From Enterobacter dykesii (GTDB lineage: Bacteria > Pseudomonadota > Gammaproteobacteria > Enterobacterales > Enterobacteriaceae), in contig NZ_CP126604.1 in the NCBI RefSeq assembly GCF_008364625.2, positions 3,968,001 to 4,032,000 of the forward strand: a stretch of 64,000 nucleotides of DNA, written 5' to 3'. A program made the position numbers and the translations under genes. The notes under the pieces were generated by a model. That model did not search any database. It was not told where the DNA came from and was given only the letters and a program-made list of their open reading frames with translations. Within the stretch, counting starts at the first letter, position 1. Each line of letters begins with the position of its first letter. Positions 45,137 to 53,722 of this stretch are shown one piece after another.

Positions 45137-46123
45137 ATGTCGCAAATAGAATTGCAGCCGGGTTTTGACTTTCAGAAGGCAGGCAAAGAGGTTCTGGAGA
45201 TTGAACGTGAAGGTCTGGCGCAGTTAGATCAGTACATTAATCAGGATTTTAGTCTGGCATGTGAGAAGATGTTCTACTGTGCCGGCAAAGTCGTGGTGAT
45301 GGGGATGGGCAAGTCCGGCCACATTGGACGCAAAATGGCGGCAACGTTTGCCAGTACCGGCACCTCGTCCTTCTTTGTACATCCAGGGGAAGCCGCGCAC
45401 GGTGATCTGGGTATGGTCACGCCGCAGGATATCGTCATCGCGCTGTCCAACTCCGGGGAGTCCAATGAAATTCTGGCGCTGATCCCGGTACTGAAGCGAC
45501 TGCAGGTGCCGCTTATTTGCATGACCAGCCGTCCGGAAAGCAGCATGGCGCGGGCAGCCGATATTCACCTGTGCGTGAAAGTGCCCAAGGAGGCCTGTCC
45601 GCTTGGCCTGGCGCCGACGTCCAGCACCACCGCCGCGCTGGTCATGGGTGATGCGCTTGCCGTCGCGCTGCTCGAAGCCCGCGGTTTTACGCCGGAGGAT
45701 TTCGCGCTTTCCCACCCGGGTGGCGCGCTGGGGCGCAAGCTTCTGCTTCGGGTAAACGATATTATGCACACCGGGGACGAGATCCCTCACGTCAGTAAAG
45801 AAGCCTCCCTGCGTGATGCGCTGCTGGAAATCACCCGTAAGAATCTGGGTATGACGGTCGTGTGCGACGATCTGATGAAAATTCAGGGGATCTTCACCGA
45901 TGGCGACCTGCGTCGCGTGTTCGACATGGGTGTAGACGTCCGCACGCTCGGCATCGCCGATGTGATGACGCCGGGCGGTATACGCGTCCGTCCGGGTACG
46001 CTGGCCGTGGATGTGCTGAACCTGATGCAGTCCCGCCACATTACCTCAGTGATGGTTGCCGATGGCGACCAGTTGCTGGGTGTGGTACATATGCATGATC
46101 TGCTGCGCGCAGGCGTAGTGTAA
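45137..46123 (+). CDS. kdsD: D-arabinose-5-phosphate isomerase KdsD
   Basis: 328 residues as in E. coli: an N-terminal SIS domain (about 40-180, GMGKSGHIGRKMAATFAST) and two CBS domains (about 210-325). It converts ribulose-5-phosphate to arabinose-5-phosphate, the first Kdo step. The MSQIELQPGFDF start at 45137 is conserved; the upstream in-frame ORF runs inside yrbG. It is 13 bases after yrbG and 14 before kdsC. Confidence 0.97.
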   Translation: MSQIELQPGFDFQKAGKEVLEIEREGLAQLDQYINQDFSLACEKMFYCAGKVVVMGMGKSGHIGRKMAATFASTGTSSFFVHPGEAAHGDLGMVTPQDIVIALSNSGESNEILALIPVLKRLQVPLICMTSRPESSMARAADIHLCVKVPKEACPLGLAPTSSTTAALVMGDALAVALLEARGFTPEDFALSHPGGALGRKLLLRVNDIMHTGDEIPHVSKEASLRDALLEITRKNLGMTVVCDDLMKIQGIFTDGDLRRVFDMGVDVRTLGIADVMTPGGIRVRPGTLAVDVLNLMQSRHITSVMVADGDQLLGVVHMHDLLRAGVV

Positions 46124-46137
46124 TGAAGGATAAGACA

Positions 46138-46704
46138 ATGAGTAATGCGGGTGCATCCCTTGCAACCTGTTATGGACCGATCAGTACCCAGATGATGGCA
46201 AAGGCGGAAAACATTCGTCTGCTCATCCTGGACGTGGATGGCGTACTTTCCGATGGCCTGATTTACATGGGCAACAATGGTGAAGAGCTGAAAGCGTTTA
46301 ACGTTCGCGACGGCTACGGTATCCGCTGCGCGCTCACCTCAGGTATTGAGGTGGCTATCATCACCGGACGAAAAGCTAAACTGGTAGAAGACCGCTGTGA
46401 AACCTTAGGAATTACCCATCTGTATCAGGGTCAATCCGATAAGATGGCGGCGTTTAAGGATTTACTGGGTAAACTGGCTATCGCACCGGAAAACGTAGCC
46501 TACGTCGGGGACGATCTGATTGACTGGCCTGTGATGGCTGAAGTCGGGCTGAGCATCGCCGTTGCCGATGCGCATCCGCTGCTGATCCCGCGCGCAGACT
46601 ACGTTACCCACATCAACGGCGGCCGTGGTGCCGTACGTGAAGTCTGCGATCTGCTTTTGCTGGCGCAGGGCAAGCTTGATGAGGCCAAAGGGCAATCGAT
46701 ATGA
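46138..46704 (+). CDS. kdsC: 3-deoxy-D-manno-octulosonate 8-phosphate phosphatase KdsC
   Basis: 188 residues, as in E. coli, from the ATG at 46138 preceded by AAGGATAAGACA. HAD-superfamily motifs: DVDGVLSDG with Asp nucleophile (about 32-40), ITGRK, and GDDLIDWPV. It makes free Kdo for LPS inner core. It overlaps lptC by four bases (ATGA). Confidence 0.97.
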   Translation: MSNAGASLATCYGPISTQMMAKAENIRLLILDVDGVLSDGLIYMGNNGEELKAFNVRDGYGIRCALTSGIEVAIITGRKAKLVEDRCETLGITHLYQGQSDKMAAFKDLLGKLAIAPENVAYVGDDLIDWPVMAEVGLSIAVADAHPLLIPRADYVTHINGGRGAVREVCDLLLLAQGKLDEAKGQSI

Positions 46705-47276
46705 GTAAAACCAGACGCTGGATTATCATTTTGCTTTCGCTTGTCGCACTGGTCTTGATTGGCGTGAACCTTGCCGATCGCGACGATACGCAAACGGAAG
46801 TGGTCAACAATAACGATCCAACCTATAAAAGCGATCACAGCGACACCGTGGTCTACAGCCCGGAAGGCGCGCTGAACTATCGTCTGATTGCCCAGCATGT
46901 TGAATATTTTTCAGATGACGGTATTTCGTGGTTTACCCAACCTGTCATGACCACATTTGATAAGGACAAAGTGCCGACGTGGTCAATTAAGTCAGATAGG
47001 GCAAAACTGACAAATGACCGTATGCTTTATCTGTATGGCCACGTTGAAGTCAACGCCCTGACCGCTGACTCGCAACTGCGAAAAATTACGACGGATAATG
47101 CCCAGATTAACCTGGTAACCCAGGACGTGACCTCGCAGGATCTGGTCACACTGTATGGCACAACATTTAATTCCAGCGGTTTGAGAATGCGCGGGAACTT
47201 ACGCAGCAAGAACGCCGAGCTGATTGAAAAGGTTAGAACCTCCTATGAAATTCAAAACAAACAAACTCAGCCTTAA
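46701..47276 (+). CDS. lptC: LptC, bitopic LPS-transport protein
   Basis: 191 residues: one N-terminal membrane helix (about 7-25) and a periplasmic beta-jellyroll domain, as in E. coli LptC (191). It receives LPS from LptBFG and passes it to LptA. Its last 32 bases encode the start of lptA in another frame, a tight coupling. Confidence 0.97.
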   Translation: MSKTRRWIIILLSLVALVLIGVNLADRDDTQTEVVNNNDPTYKSDHSDTVVYSPEGALNYRLIAQHVEYFSDDGISWFTQPVMTTFDKDKVPTWSIKSDRAKLTNDRMLYLYGHVEVNALTADSQLRKITTDNAQINLVTQDVTSQDLVTLYGTTFNSSGLRMRGNLRSKNAELIEKVRTSYEIQNKQTQP

Positions 47277-47799
47277 AGTAATTATCGCCAGCGCGATGCT
47301 GGCGACCAGTCTCCCCGCGCTTGCTGTAACGGGCGATACCGACCAACCGATCCATATCGAGTCTGATACCCAGTCGCTCGATATGCAGGGCAACGTCGTC
47401 ACCTTCACGGGTAACGTCGTCATGACTCAGGGCACCATCAAAATTAACGCCGACAAAGTGGTCGTGACCCGTCCGGGTGGCGAGCAGGGCAAAGAGATCA
47501 TTGATGGTTACGGCAACCCGGCCACCTTCTACCAGATGCAGGACAACGGCAAGCCGGTGAAAGGCCGCGCCTCGCATATGCACTATGAGCTGGCGAAGGA
47601 CCTGGTCATCCTGACCGGAAACGCGTATCTGGAACAGCTGGACAGCAACATTACCGGCGACCAGATCACCTATCTGGTGAAAGAGCAAAAAATGCAGGCC
47701 TCCAGCGAGAAAGGCAAACGCGTCACGACCGTCCTGGTTCCGTCGCAGCTGCAGGACAAAGGCAAAGGCCAGGCCCCGGCACAGAAGAAGAGTAACTAA
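47245..47799 (+). CDS. lptA: LptA, periplasmic LPS-transport bridge protein
   Basis: 184 residues (E. coli 185). A signal peptide ends at about ALA (residue 27), followed by the OstA-type beta-jellyroll (QPIHIESDTQSLDMQGNVVT). LptA oligomers span the periplasm between LptC and LptD. The conserved MKFKTNKLSL start at 47245 lies within lptC; an ATG 21 bases upstream was rejected. Confidence 0.97.
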   Translation: MKFKTNKLSLKVIIASAMLATSLPALAVTGDTDQPIHIESDTQSLDMQGNVVTFTGNVVMTQGTIKINADKVVVTRPGGEQGKEIIDGYGNPATFYQMQDNGKPVKGRASHMHYELAKDLVILTGNAYLEQLDSNITGDQITYLVKEQKMQASSEKGKRVTTVLVPSQLQDKGKGQAPAQKKSN

Positions 47800-47805
47800 T
47801 TCGTT

Positions 47806-48531
47806 ATGGCAACATTAACTGCAAAAAATCTCGCGAAGGCCTACAAGGGCCGCCGTGTCGTAGAAGATGTCAGTCTGACCGTCAACTCCGGCGAAATCGT
47901 GGGGCTGCTTGGCCCTAACGGTGCGGGTAAAACCACCACTTTCTACATGGTCGTTGGCATTGTGCCGCGCGATGCCGGCAACATTATCATTGACGATGAA
48001 GACATCAGCCTTCTGCCTCTGCACGCGCGCGCGCGTCGCGGGATCGGCTACCTGCCGCAGGAAGCCTCCATTTTCCGTCGCCTTAGCGTTTACGATAACC
48101 TGATGGCGGTCCTGGAAATTCGTAACGATCTGACCAGCGAACAGCGTCAGGATCGTGCCAACGAGTTGATGGAAGAGTTCCACATTGAGCATCTGCGCGA
48201 CAGCCTCGGTCAGGCCCTCTCCGGGGGTGAACGCCGTCGTGTTGAGATTGCGCGTGCGCTGGCTGCAAACCCGAAATTTATCCTTCTGGATGAACCGTTT
48301 GCGGGCGTTGACCCGATCTCGGTTATCGACATTAAACGCATCATTGAACACCTGCGTGACAGCGGGCTTGGCGTACTGATCACCGACCACAACGTTCGTG
48401 AAACGCTGGCCGTGTGTGAACGCGCGTATATTGTGAGCCAGGGCAATCTGATCGCCCACGGTACGCCGCAGCAGATCCTCGAAGACGATCATGTTAAGCG
48501 CGTCTATCTTGGGGAAGACTTCAGACTCTGA
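47806..48531 (+). CDS. lptB: LptB, ATPase of the LPS exporter
   Basis: 241 residues, as in E. coli. Walker [10 protein letters not shown] (about 36-44), Q loop, signature LSGGERRR (about 139-146) and Walker [11 protein letters not shown] (about 157-166). It energises the LptB2FG exporter; the partners lptG and lptF are unexpectedly in this window at 56-58 kb. It begins six bases after lptA. Confidence 0.98.
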   Translation: MATLTAKNLAKAYKGRRVVEDVSLTVNSGEIVGLLGPNGAGKTTTFYMVVGIVPRDAGNIIIDDEDISLLPLHARARRGIGYLPQEASIFRRLSVYDNLMAVLEIRNDLTSEQRQDRANELMEEFHIEHLRDSLGQALSGGERRRVEIARALAANPKFILLDEPFAGVDPISVIDIKRIIEHLRDSGLGVLITDHNVRETLAVCERAYIVSQGNLIAHGTPQQILEDDHVKRVYLGEDFRL

Positions 48532-48578
48532 TAGGGTAGAGGTAACGTAACGCCGAACCGGAGAAAAAAGCTCTGAAC

Positions 48579-50012
48579 ATGAAGCAAGGTTTGCAATTAA
48601 GGCTCAGCCAACAACTGGCAATGACGCCGCAGCTACAGCAGGCAATTCGCCTGTTGCAACTGTCCACGTTAGAACTTCAGCAGGAGCTCCAGCAGGCGCT
48701 GGACAGCAACCCCCTGCTGGAACAAACCGATCTTCATGACGAGGTAGACGCTCAGCAGTCACAGGATACAGAAGCGCTCGACACCGCGGATGCACTCGAA
48801 CAAAAAGAGATGCCCGACGAGCTTCCGCTGGATGCCAGCTGGGATGAAATCTACACCGCCGGAACCCCTTCCGGTACGCGTGCAGACTACCAGGATGATG
48901 AGCTACCGGTCTATCAGGGAGAGACCACCCAGTCGCTGCAGGATTACCTGATGTGGCAGGTGGAACTTACCCCCTTCTCCGATACCGACCGCGCGATTGC
49001 CACCTCAATTGTCGATGCCGTTGACGACACCGGCTATTTGACCGTCACGCTGGACGATATCCTGGAAAGCATGGGCGACGACGAGATTGAGCTTGAGGAA
49101 GTTGAAGCCGTTCTGAAGCGCATCCAGCGTTTCGATCCGGTAGGCGTAGCCGCAAAAGATCTGCGCGACTGCCTGCTGATCCAGCTTTCTCAGTTCAGCA
49201 AAGAGACGCCATGGCTCGACGAGGCGCGCTTAATCATCAGCGATCATCTGGATCTGTTGGCCAACCACGATTTCCGCAGCCTGATGCGCGTCACGCGCCT
49301 GAAGGAAGAGGTGCTGAAAGAAGCGGTGAATCTGATCCAGTCGCTCGATCCGCGCCCGGGACAGTCGATCCAGACCAGCGAACCCGAGTACGTGATCCCG
49401 GACGTGCTGGTCAGAAAACACAATGACCGCTGGGTCGTTGAACTGAATTCAGACAGCATCCCTCGTCTGCAAATCAACCAGCAGTATGCCTCCATGTGCA
49501 CCAGCGCGCGTAACGACTCCGACAATCAATATATTCGCAGCAATCTTCAGGAAGCGCGATGGCTGATCAAAAGTCTGGAGAGCCGAAATGATACGCTGCT
49601 GCGCGTCAGCCGCTGTATTGTCGAACAGCAGCAGGCGTTCTTTGAGCAGGGCGAAGAGTATATGAAACCGATGGTACTGGCGGATATCGCCCAGGCCGTC
49701 GAGATGCATGAATCAACCATTTCCCGTGTCACCACGCAGAAGTATCTGCACAGTCCACGCGGTATATTTGAGCTTAAGTATTTCTTCTCCAGCCATGTGA
49801 ATACCGAGGGCGGCGGCGAAGCGTCGTCAACGGCCATTCGTGCCCTGGTGAAGAAGTTGATCGCCGCGGAGAACCCCGCGAAGCCACTAAGCGACAGTAA
49901 GTTAACCACCATGCTGTCCGATCAGGGTATTATGGTGGCACGTCGTACTGTTGCGAAGTATCGAGAGTCTTTATCCATTCCGCCGTCCAACCAGCGTAAA
50001 CAGCTGGTCTGA
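48579..50012 (+). CDS. rpoN: RNA polymerase sigma-54 factor RpoN
   Basis: 477 residues, as in E. coli. Region I (1-50) is glutamine/leucine-rich ([20 protein letters not shown]) and binds activators; region II is acidic; region III has the core-binding domain, helix-turn-helix and the C-terminal RpoN box [10 protein letters not shown]. Sigma-54 drives nitrogen-assimilation and other enhancer-dependent promoters. The ATG has a GGAGAAAAAAG ribosome site. Confidence 0.98.
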   Translation: MKQGLQLRLSQQLAMTPQLQQAIRLLQLSTLELQQELQQALDSNPLLEQTDLHDEVDAQQSQDTEALDTADALEQKEMPDELPLDASWDEIYTAGTPSGTRADYQDDELPVYQGETTQSLQDYLMWQVELTPFSDTDRAIATSIVDAVDDTGYLTVTLDDILESMGDDEIELEEVEAVLKRIQRFDPVGVAAKDLRDCLLIQLSQFSKETPWLDEARLIISDHLDLLANHDFRSLMRVTRLKEEVLKEAVNLIQSLDPRPGQSIQTSEPEYVIPDVLVRKHNDRWVVELNSDSIPRLQINQQYASMCTSARNDSDNQYIRSNLQEARWLIKSLESRNDTLLRVSRCIVEQQQAFFEQGEEYMKPMVLADIAQAVEMHESTISRVTTQKYLHSPRGIFELKYFFSSHVNTEGGGEASSTAIRALVKKLIAAENPAKPLSDSKLTTMLSDQGIMVARRTVAKYRESLSIPPSNQRKQLV

Positions 50013-50034
50013 CACAACCGATAAGGAAGACACT

Positions 50035-50322
50035 ATGCAGCTCAACATCACTGGACAAAACGTCGAAATTACTGAGGCTTTACGCGACTTCGTTAACGCG
50101 AAGTTTGCAAAACTCGAGCAGTATTTCGAAAGGATCAATCAGGTCTATATTGTGTTGAAAGTGGAGAAAGTGACTCATATCTCGGATGCCACCCTGCATG
50201 TTAACGGGGGTGAACTGCATGCCAGTGCGGAAGGGCAAGACATGTACGCTGCTATCGACGGCTTGATTGATAAGCTTGCACGACAGCTTAATAAACATAA
50301 AGATAAACTGAAACAACACTAA
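50035..50322 (+). CDS. hpf: Ribosome hibernation promoting factor HPF
   Basis: 95 residues from MQLNITGQNVEITEAL, the short HPF form typical of enterics. It binds the 30S A/P sites in stationary phase and, with RMF, forms 100S dimers. The start at 50035 is preceded by AAGGAAGA; the in-frame extension lies inside rpoN. It is the gene directly after rpoN. Confidence 0.97.
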   Translation: MQLNITGQNVEITEALRDFVNAKFAKLEQYFERINQVYIVLKVEKVTHISDATLHVNGGELHASAEGQDMYAAIDGLIDKLARQLNKHKDKLKQH

Positions 50323-50350
50323 TTGTCCGGGCAGTTAACGGGTGCAGGAA

Positions 50351-50375
50351 GGCCTGTTGTGAAACACAACAGGCC
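50351..50375 (+). terminator. Strong hairpin between hpf and ptsN
   Basis: GGCCTGTTGTG-AAA-CACAACAGGCC, a perfect 11-pair stem followed only by ATTTG. It may attenuate or stabilise the hpf 3' end rather than fully terminate, as ptsN-rapZ-npr are usually expressed with rpoN. Confidence 0.65.
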
Positions 50376-50404
50376 ATTTGTACAGTTAGCGCTTAGGTGA
50401 AATT

Positions 50405-50896
50405 ATGATGAACAACGATTCCGCTCTTCAACTGAGCAATGTCCTTAACCAGGAATGTACCCGCAGTGCGGTTCACTGCCAGAGCAAAAAACGTGCGCTG
50501 GAGATCATCAGTGAACTGGCTGCCAAACAGCTGGGCCTGCCGCCGCAGGTGGTGTTCGAAGCGATTCTGACCCGTGAAAAAATGGGCAGTACCGGTATCG
50601 GCAACGGCATCGCGATCCCGCATGGCAAACTGGAAGAGGATACCCTGCGTGCCGTTGGTGTGTTTGTGCAGCTTGAAACGCCCATCGCCTTCGATGCCAT
50701 TGATAACCAGCCCGTCGATCTCCTCTTCGCGCTGCTGGTGCCTGCCGATCAGACGAAAACCCATCTGCATACGCTGTCGCTGGTCGCCAAGCGTCTGGCC
50801 GATAAAACTATTTGCCGTCGACTGCGCTCGGCTCAAAGTGATGAAGAGCTCTATCAAATTATCACTGAAGCAGAAGGCAATCAGGATGATGCATAA
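50405..50896 (+). CDS. ptsN: PTS IIA-Ntr component PtsN
   Basis: 163 residues, as in E. coli, with phospho-acceptor His73 in AIPHGKLEE. EIIA-Ntr is the terminal acceptor of the nitrogen PTS (PtsP-NPr-PtsN) and in its unphosphorylated form regulates K+ transport (TrkA, KdpD) and other targets. The NPr partner is two genes downstream. Confidence 0.97.
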   Translation: MMNNDSALQLSNVLNQECTRSAVHCQSKKRALEIISELAAKQLGLPPQVVFEAILTREKMGSTGIGNGIAIPHGKLEEDTLRAVGVFVQLETPIAFDAIDNQPVDLLFALLVPADQTKTHLHTLSLVAKRLADKTICRRLRSAQSDEELYQIITEAEGNQDDA

Positions 50897-50941
50897 CCAG
50901 GAGATGGCCTTCACATCTGTTGTCCTGAGGAGAAACGGAAC

Positions 50942-51796
50942 ATGGTGCTGATGATTGTCAGTGGCCGTTCAGGGTCGGGGAAATCCGTTGCTCTGCGCGC
51001 CCTGGAAGACATGGGTTTTTACTGCGTCGATAATCTGCCGGTCGTGTTGTTGCCCGACCTGGCCCGCACGCTGGCGGAGAGACAAACCTCTGCCGCCGTC
51101 AGTATCGACGTTCGTAACATGCCTGAATCGCCAGAGATCTTCGAACAGGCCATGAGCAACCTGCCTGACGCGTTCTCGCCTCAGCTGCTGTTCCTCGATG
51201 CAGACCGCAATACGCTGATCCGCCGCTATAGCGATACCCGTCGTTTGCACCCGCTTTCCAGCAAGAACCTCTCTCTGGAGAGCGCTATTGATGAAGAGAG
51301 CGACCTGCTGGAGCCGCTGCGCTCTCGTGCCGACCTGATTGTCGACACCTCTGAGATGTCCGTTCACGAGCTGGCGGAAATGCTGCGTACCCGTCTGTTG
51401 GGTAAACGCGAGCGCGAACTGACGATGGTGTTCGAATCCTTCGGCTTTAAGCACGGTATTCCGATTGATGCGGATTACGTTTTCGACGTTCGCTTCCTGC
51501 CGAACCCGCACTGGGATCCGAAGCTGCGTCCAATGACCGGTCTGGATAAGCCGGTGGCGGCGTTCCTCGACCGGCACACAGAAGTACACAATTTTATCTA
51601 CCAGACGCGAAGCTACCTTGAGCTATGGTTACCTATGCTGGAGACAAACAATCGTAGCTACCTGACGGTGGCGATTGGCTGTACCGGCGGTAAACATCGT
51701 TCGGTTTATATCGCCGAACAGCTGGCCGACTATTTCCGCTCGCGCGGGAAGAACGTTCAGTCCCGTCATCGCACGCTGGAAAAACGTAAAACATGA
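50942..51796 (+). CDS. rapZ: RNase adapter protein RapZ
   Basis: 284 residues, as in E. coli. The Walker A motif [14 protein letters not shown] is at about 8-21 and a Walker B-like DTSEMSVHE follows; the C-terminal half is the RNA-binding domain with [11 protein letters not shown]. RapZ delivers GlmZ sRNA to RNase E and senses glucosamine-6-phosphate, linking to glmM's pathway. It overlaps npr by four bases. Confidence 0.97.
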   Translation: MVLMIVSGRSGSGKSVALRALEDMGFYCVDNLPVVLLPDLARTLAERQTSAAVSIDVRNMPESPEIFEQAMSNLPDAFSPQLLFLDADRNTLIRRYSDTRRLHPLSSKNLSLESAIDEESDLLEPLRSRADLIVDTSEMSVHELAEMLRTRLLGKRERELTMVFESFGFKHGIPIDADYVFDVRFLPNPHWDPKLRPMTGLDKPVAAFLDRHTEVHNFIYQTRSYLELWLPMLETNNRSYLTVAIGCTGGKHRSVYIAEQLADYFRSRGKNVQSRHRTLEKRKT

Positions 51797-52065
51797 CCGT
51801 AAAACAAACCGTTGAGATCACCAATAAGCTGGGTATGCATGCGCGCCCGGCGATGAAGCTTTTTGAGCTGATGCAGGGTTTCGATGCAGAGGTACTGCTG
51901 CGGAATGACGAAGGCACCGAAGCGGAAGCGAACAGCGTGATCGCACTGCTGATGCTCGATTCCGCCAAAGGGCGCCAGATTGAAGTAGAAGCCAGCGGCC
52001 CTCAGGAAGAGGAAGCGCTGGCGGCGGTGATTGCCCTGTTTAACGCAGGTTTCGACGAAGATTAA
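51793..52065 (+). CDS. ptsO: Phosphocarrier protein NPr
   Basis: 90 residues, as in E. coli, with phospho-acceptor His16 in [13 protein letters not shown] and the HPr-like fold. It passes phosphate from PtsP (EI-Ntr) to PtsN, and E. coli NPr also inhibits LpxD in LPS synthesis. Last gene of the plus-strand series; a REP palindrome follows. Confidence 0.96.
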   Translation: MTVKQTVEITNKLGMHARPAMKLFELMQGFDAEVLLRNDEGTEAEANSVIALLMLDSAKGRQIEVEASGPQEEEALAAVIALFNAGFDED

Positions 52066-52078
52066 TATTTGCTATTCA

Positions 52079-52110
52079 GGCGGGTAGCGCTGCGCTTACC
52101 CGTCCTACAT
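52079..52110. repeat. REP-type palindrome between npr and mtgA
   Basis: GGCGGGTAGCGCTGCGCTTA then CCCGTCCTACA, a CGGGTA/TACCCG stem with the REP-like tail CCTACA, in the convergent spacer after ptsO. Confidence 0.7.
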
Positions 52111-52830
52111 AAGGTTATTACGCCGCATAAACCCCTCTCCGCCCAGCTGATTCATCTGGCGCATAATCCACGCCTGTCGGCTTCGCACGTACCCTGATGG
52201 GGCACTGGCCTTAAAGCGGATAGGGTTCGGTAATACAGCGGCCAATAGCGCTGCTTCTGACATGCTCAGACGGCTGGCTGGCTTATTGAAATACCGCTGT
52301 GCGGCAGCTTCCACGCCAAATATGCCGTCGCCAAACTCAGCGACGTTGAGATAGACGGTCAGAATGCGTTTTTTGCTCCAGACCGTTTCCATTCCCAGGG
52401 TCAGCCCCGCTTCCAGCCCTTTTCGCACCCAGCTTCGACCATCCCACAGAAACAGATTTTTGGCCGTCTGCTGCGACAAGGTTGATGCCCCGCGCACGCG
52501 GTTTTCATGGCGTTCGTTATGGGCTAGCGCCTTCTCAATGGCCGCCACGTCAAACCCCCAGTGCTCCGGGAATTTCTGGTCCTCCGCCGCGATGACCGCC
52601 AGCCCCATGAACGGGGAGATCTCGTCCATGCTCACCCAGTCAGAGTGGGCAACATAGCTGAAATCGCCGCTGAACCACGCGCTAAGCTGGCGCTCAACCA
52701 TAACGGCAGAGAACGGTACCGGCATAATGCTGAATAAAGCCAGCCCGCCGCCCCAGAATACCGCCAGCACAAGTACGATGCGCAAGAGAAAACGTTTCAC
52801 CCCTGCGCCTGCGGCAAATTTACGCCTCAT
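52105..52830 (-). CDS. mtgA: Monofunctional peptidoglycan glycosyltransferase MtgA
   Basis: 241 residues (E. coli 242): one N-terminal membrane anchor (about 12-34) and a GT51 domain with the catalytic motifs [14 protein letters not shown] (catalytic Glu near 82) and [16 protein letters not shown]. It polymerises glycan strands from lipid II without transpeptidase activity. The first residues differ from E. coli but the anchor is conserved. It overlaps elbB by four bases. Confidence 0.96.
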   Translation of the reverse strand: MRRKFAAGAGVKRFLLRIVLVLAVFWGGGLALFSIMPVPFSAVMVERQLSAWFSGDFSYVAHSDWVSMDEISPFMGLAVIAAEDQKFPEHWGFDVAAIEKALAHNERHENRVRGASTLSQQTAKNLFLWDGRSWVRKGLEAGLTLGMETVWSKKRILTVYLNVAEFGDGIFGVEAAAQRYFNKPASRLSMSEAALLAAVLPNPIRFKASAPSGYVRSRQAWIMRQMNQLGGEGFMRRNNLM

Positions 52831-53480
52831 TCAGTCAGCACCAGCACGCGGGCCACCAGCTTTTCAATACCTGAGGCAGCCTCAGCGATATTATTCGCCA
52901 GCATATACGCCGGCGTGGTGACAATTTTGTTATCTTCATCAACCACAATGTCATCAACCGGGCACGGAACGTGTTCGCCCCCCATTTCCTCCACGATCTC
53001 TGCGGTATCAATATCCGTCCCGATAGTCAGACGCAGCGGGAAATCAAAAATCCTGGGCAGCATTGCCGGCGCGATGCAGATAAAGCCCTGCGGTTTTCCA
53101 GCCGCATGCATGGCCTGCGACAGCGCTTTAAGATGAGGATCGATCTGACACTCCGCTCCCTGCGCAGCAAAGGTACTGAGATTTTTGGCCGCCCCAAACC
53201 CACCCGGCACAATGAGCGCATCAAGCTCTGCAGGGTCTGCCTGAATAAGAGGATGGATATCACCTCGCGCAATACGTGCGGCTTCAATCAGTACATTACG
53301 GGTTTCCGCCATCGGCTCGCCGGTCAGATGATTAATCACATCCGCCTGATTTTTATCTGGCGCAAAACAAATAACCTCTGCTCCCTGCTTAGCCAGGGCC
53401 AGCAGCGTGATTACGGCTTCATGTATTTCAGAACCATCGTAAACACCGCATCCGCTCAGCACGACACCAATCTTTTTCAT
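52827..53480 (-). CDS. elbB: ElbB (GlxA-type), isoprenoid biosynthesis-associated glyoxalase III
   Basis: 217 residues, as in E. coli, from [16 protein letters not shown]. It is a DJ-1/PfpI-like class I amidotransferase-fold protein with a conserved cysteine in GFICIAPAM near residue 135 and reported weak glyoxalase activity; the old name reflects isoprenoid mutants. An adjacent Met one codon upstream is equally possible. It precedes mtgA. Confidence 0.93.
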   Translation of the reverse strand: MKKIGVVLSGCGVYDGSEIHEAVITLLALAKQGAEVICFAPDKNQADVINHLTGEPMAETRNVLIEAARIARGDIHPLIQADPAELDALIVPGGFGAAKNLSTFAAQGAECQIDPHLKALSQAMHAAGKPQGFICIAPAMLPRIFDFPLRLTIGTDIDTAEIVEEMGGEHVPCPVDDIVVDEDNKIVTTPAYMLANNIAEAASGIEKLVARVLVLTE

Positions 53481-53564
53481 CATGACAATCCTTTTCTGCA
53501 ACTTACTGAAGCACATTAATAATTTTGATTAAAACGCTATGCTTCACACATTTCACTGATTCAT

Positions 53565-53593
53565 GTAACAAACCATTTAAGATTTGCTATCTT
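53565..53593 (+). promoter_or_regulatory. Sigma-70 promoter of arcZ
   Basis: GTAACA (53565-53570) and TATCTT (53588-53593) are spaced by 17 bases, placing the start at about 53600, where the ArcZ-like sequence begins. In E. coli arcZ is repressed by ArcA~P; a site was not identified here. Confidence 0.6.
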
Positions 53594-53599
53594 ATCTGC

Positions 53600-53722
53600 G
53601 TGCGGCCTAAATTTTTCAGGCAGCGCCATTTCGAAAATAACTTTAAAAAACAGGCGCAGCCACGATTTCCCTGGTGTTGGCGCAGTATTCGCGCACCCCG
53701 GTTAATCCGGGGTCATTTTTTT
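53600..53722 (+). ncRNA. arcZ: Hfq-dependent sRNA ArcZ
   Basis: A 123-base RNA starts GTGCGGCCT, as in E. coli ArcZ, and carries the conserved seed region GATTTCCCTGGTGTTGGCGC followed by AGTATTCGCGC at about 53664-53695. It ends with the terminator CCCCGG-TTAAT-CCGGGG and TCATTTTTTT. The middle third differs from E. coli. ArcZ activates rpoS and represses flhDC and others after RNase E processing. Its terminator T tract overlaps, antisense, the arcB stop codon and last lysine codons. Confidence 0.92.
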
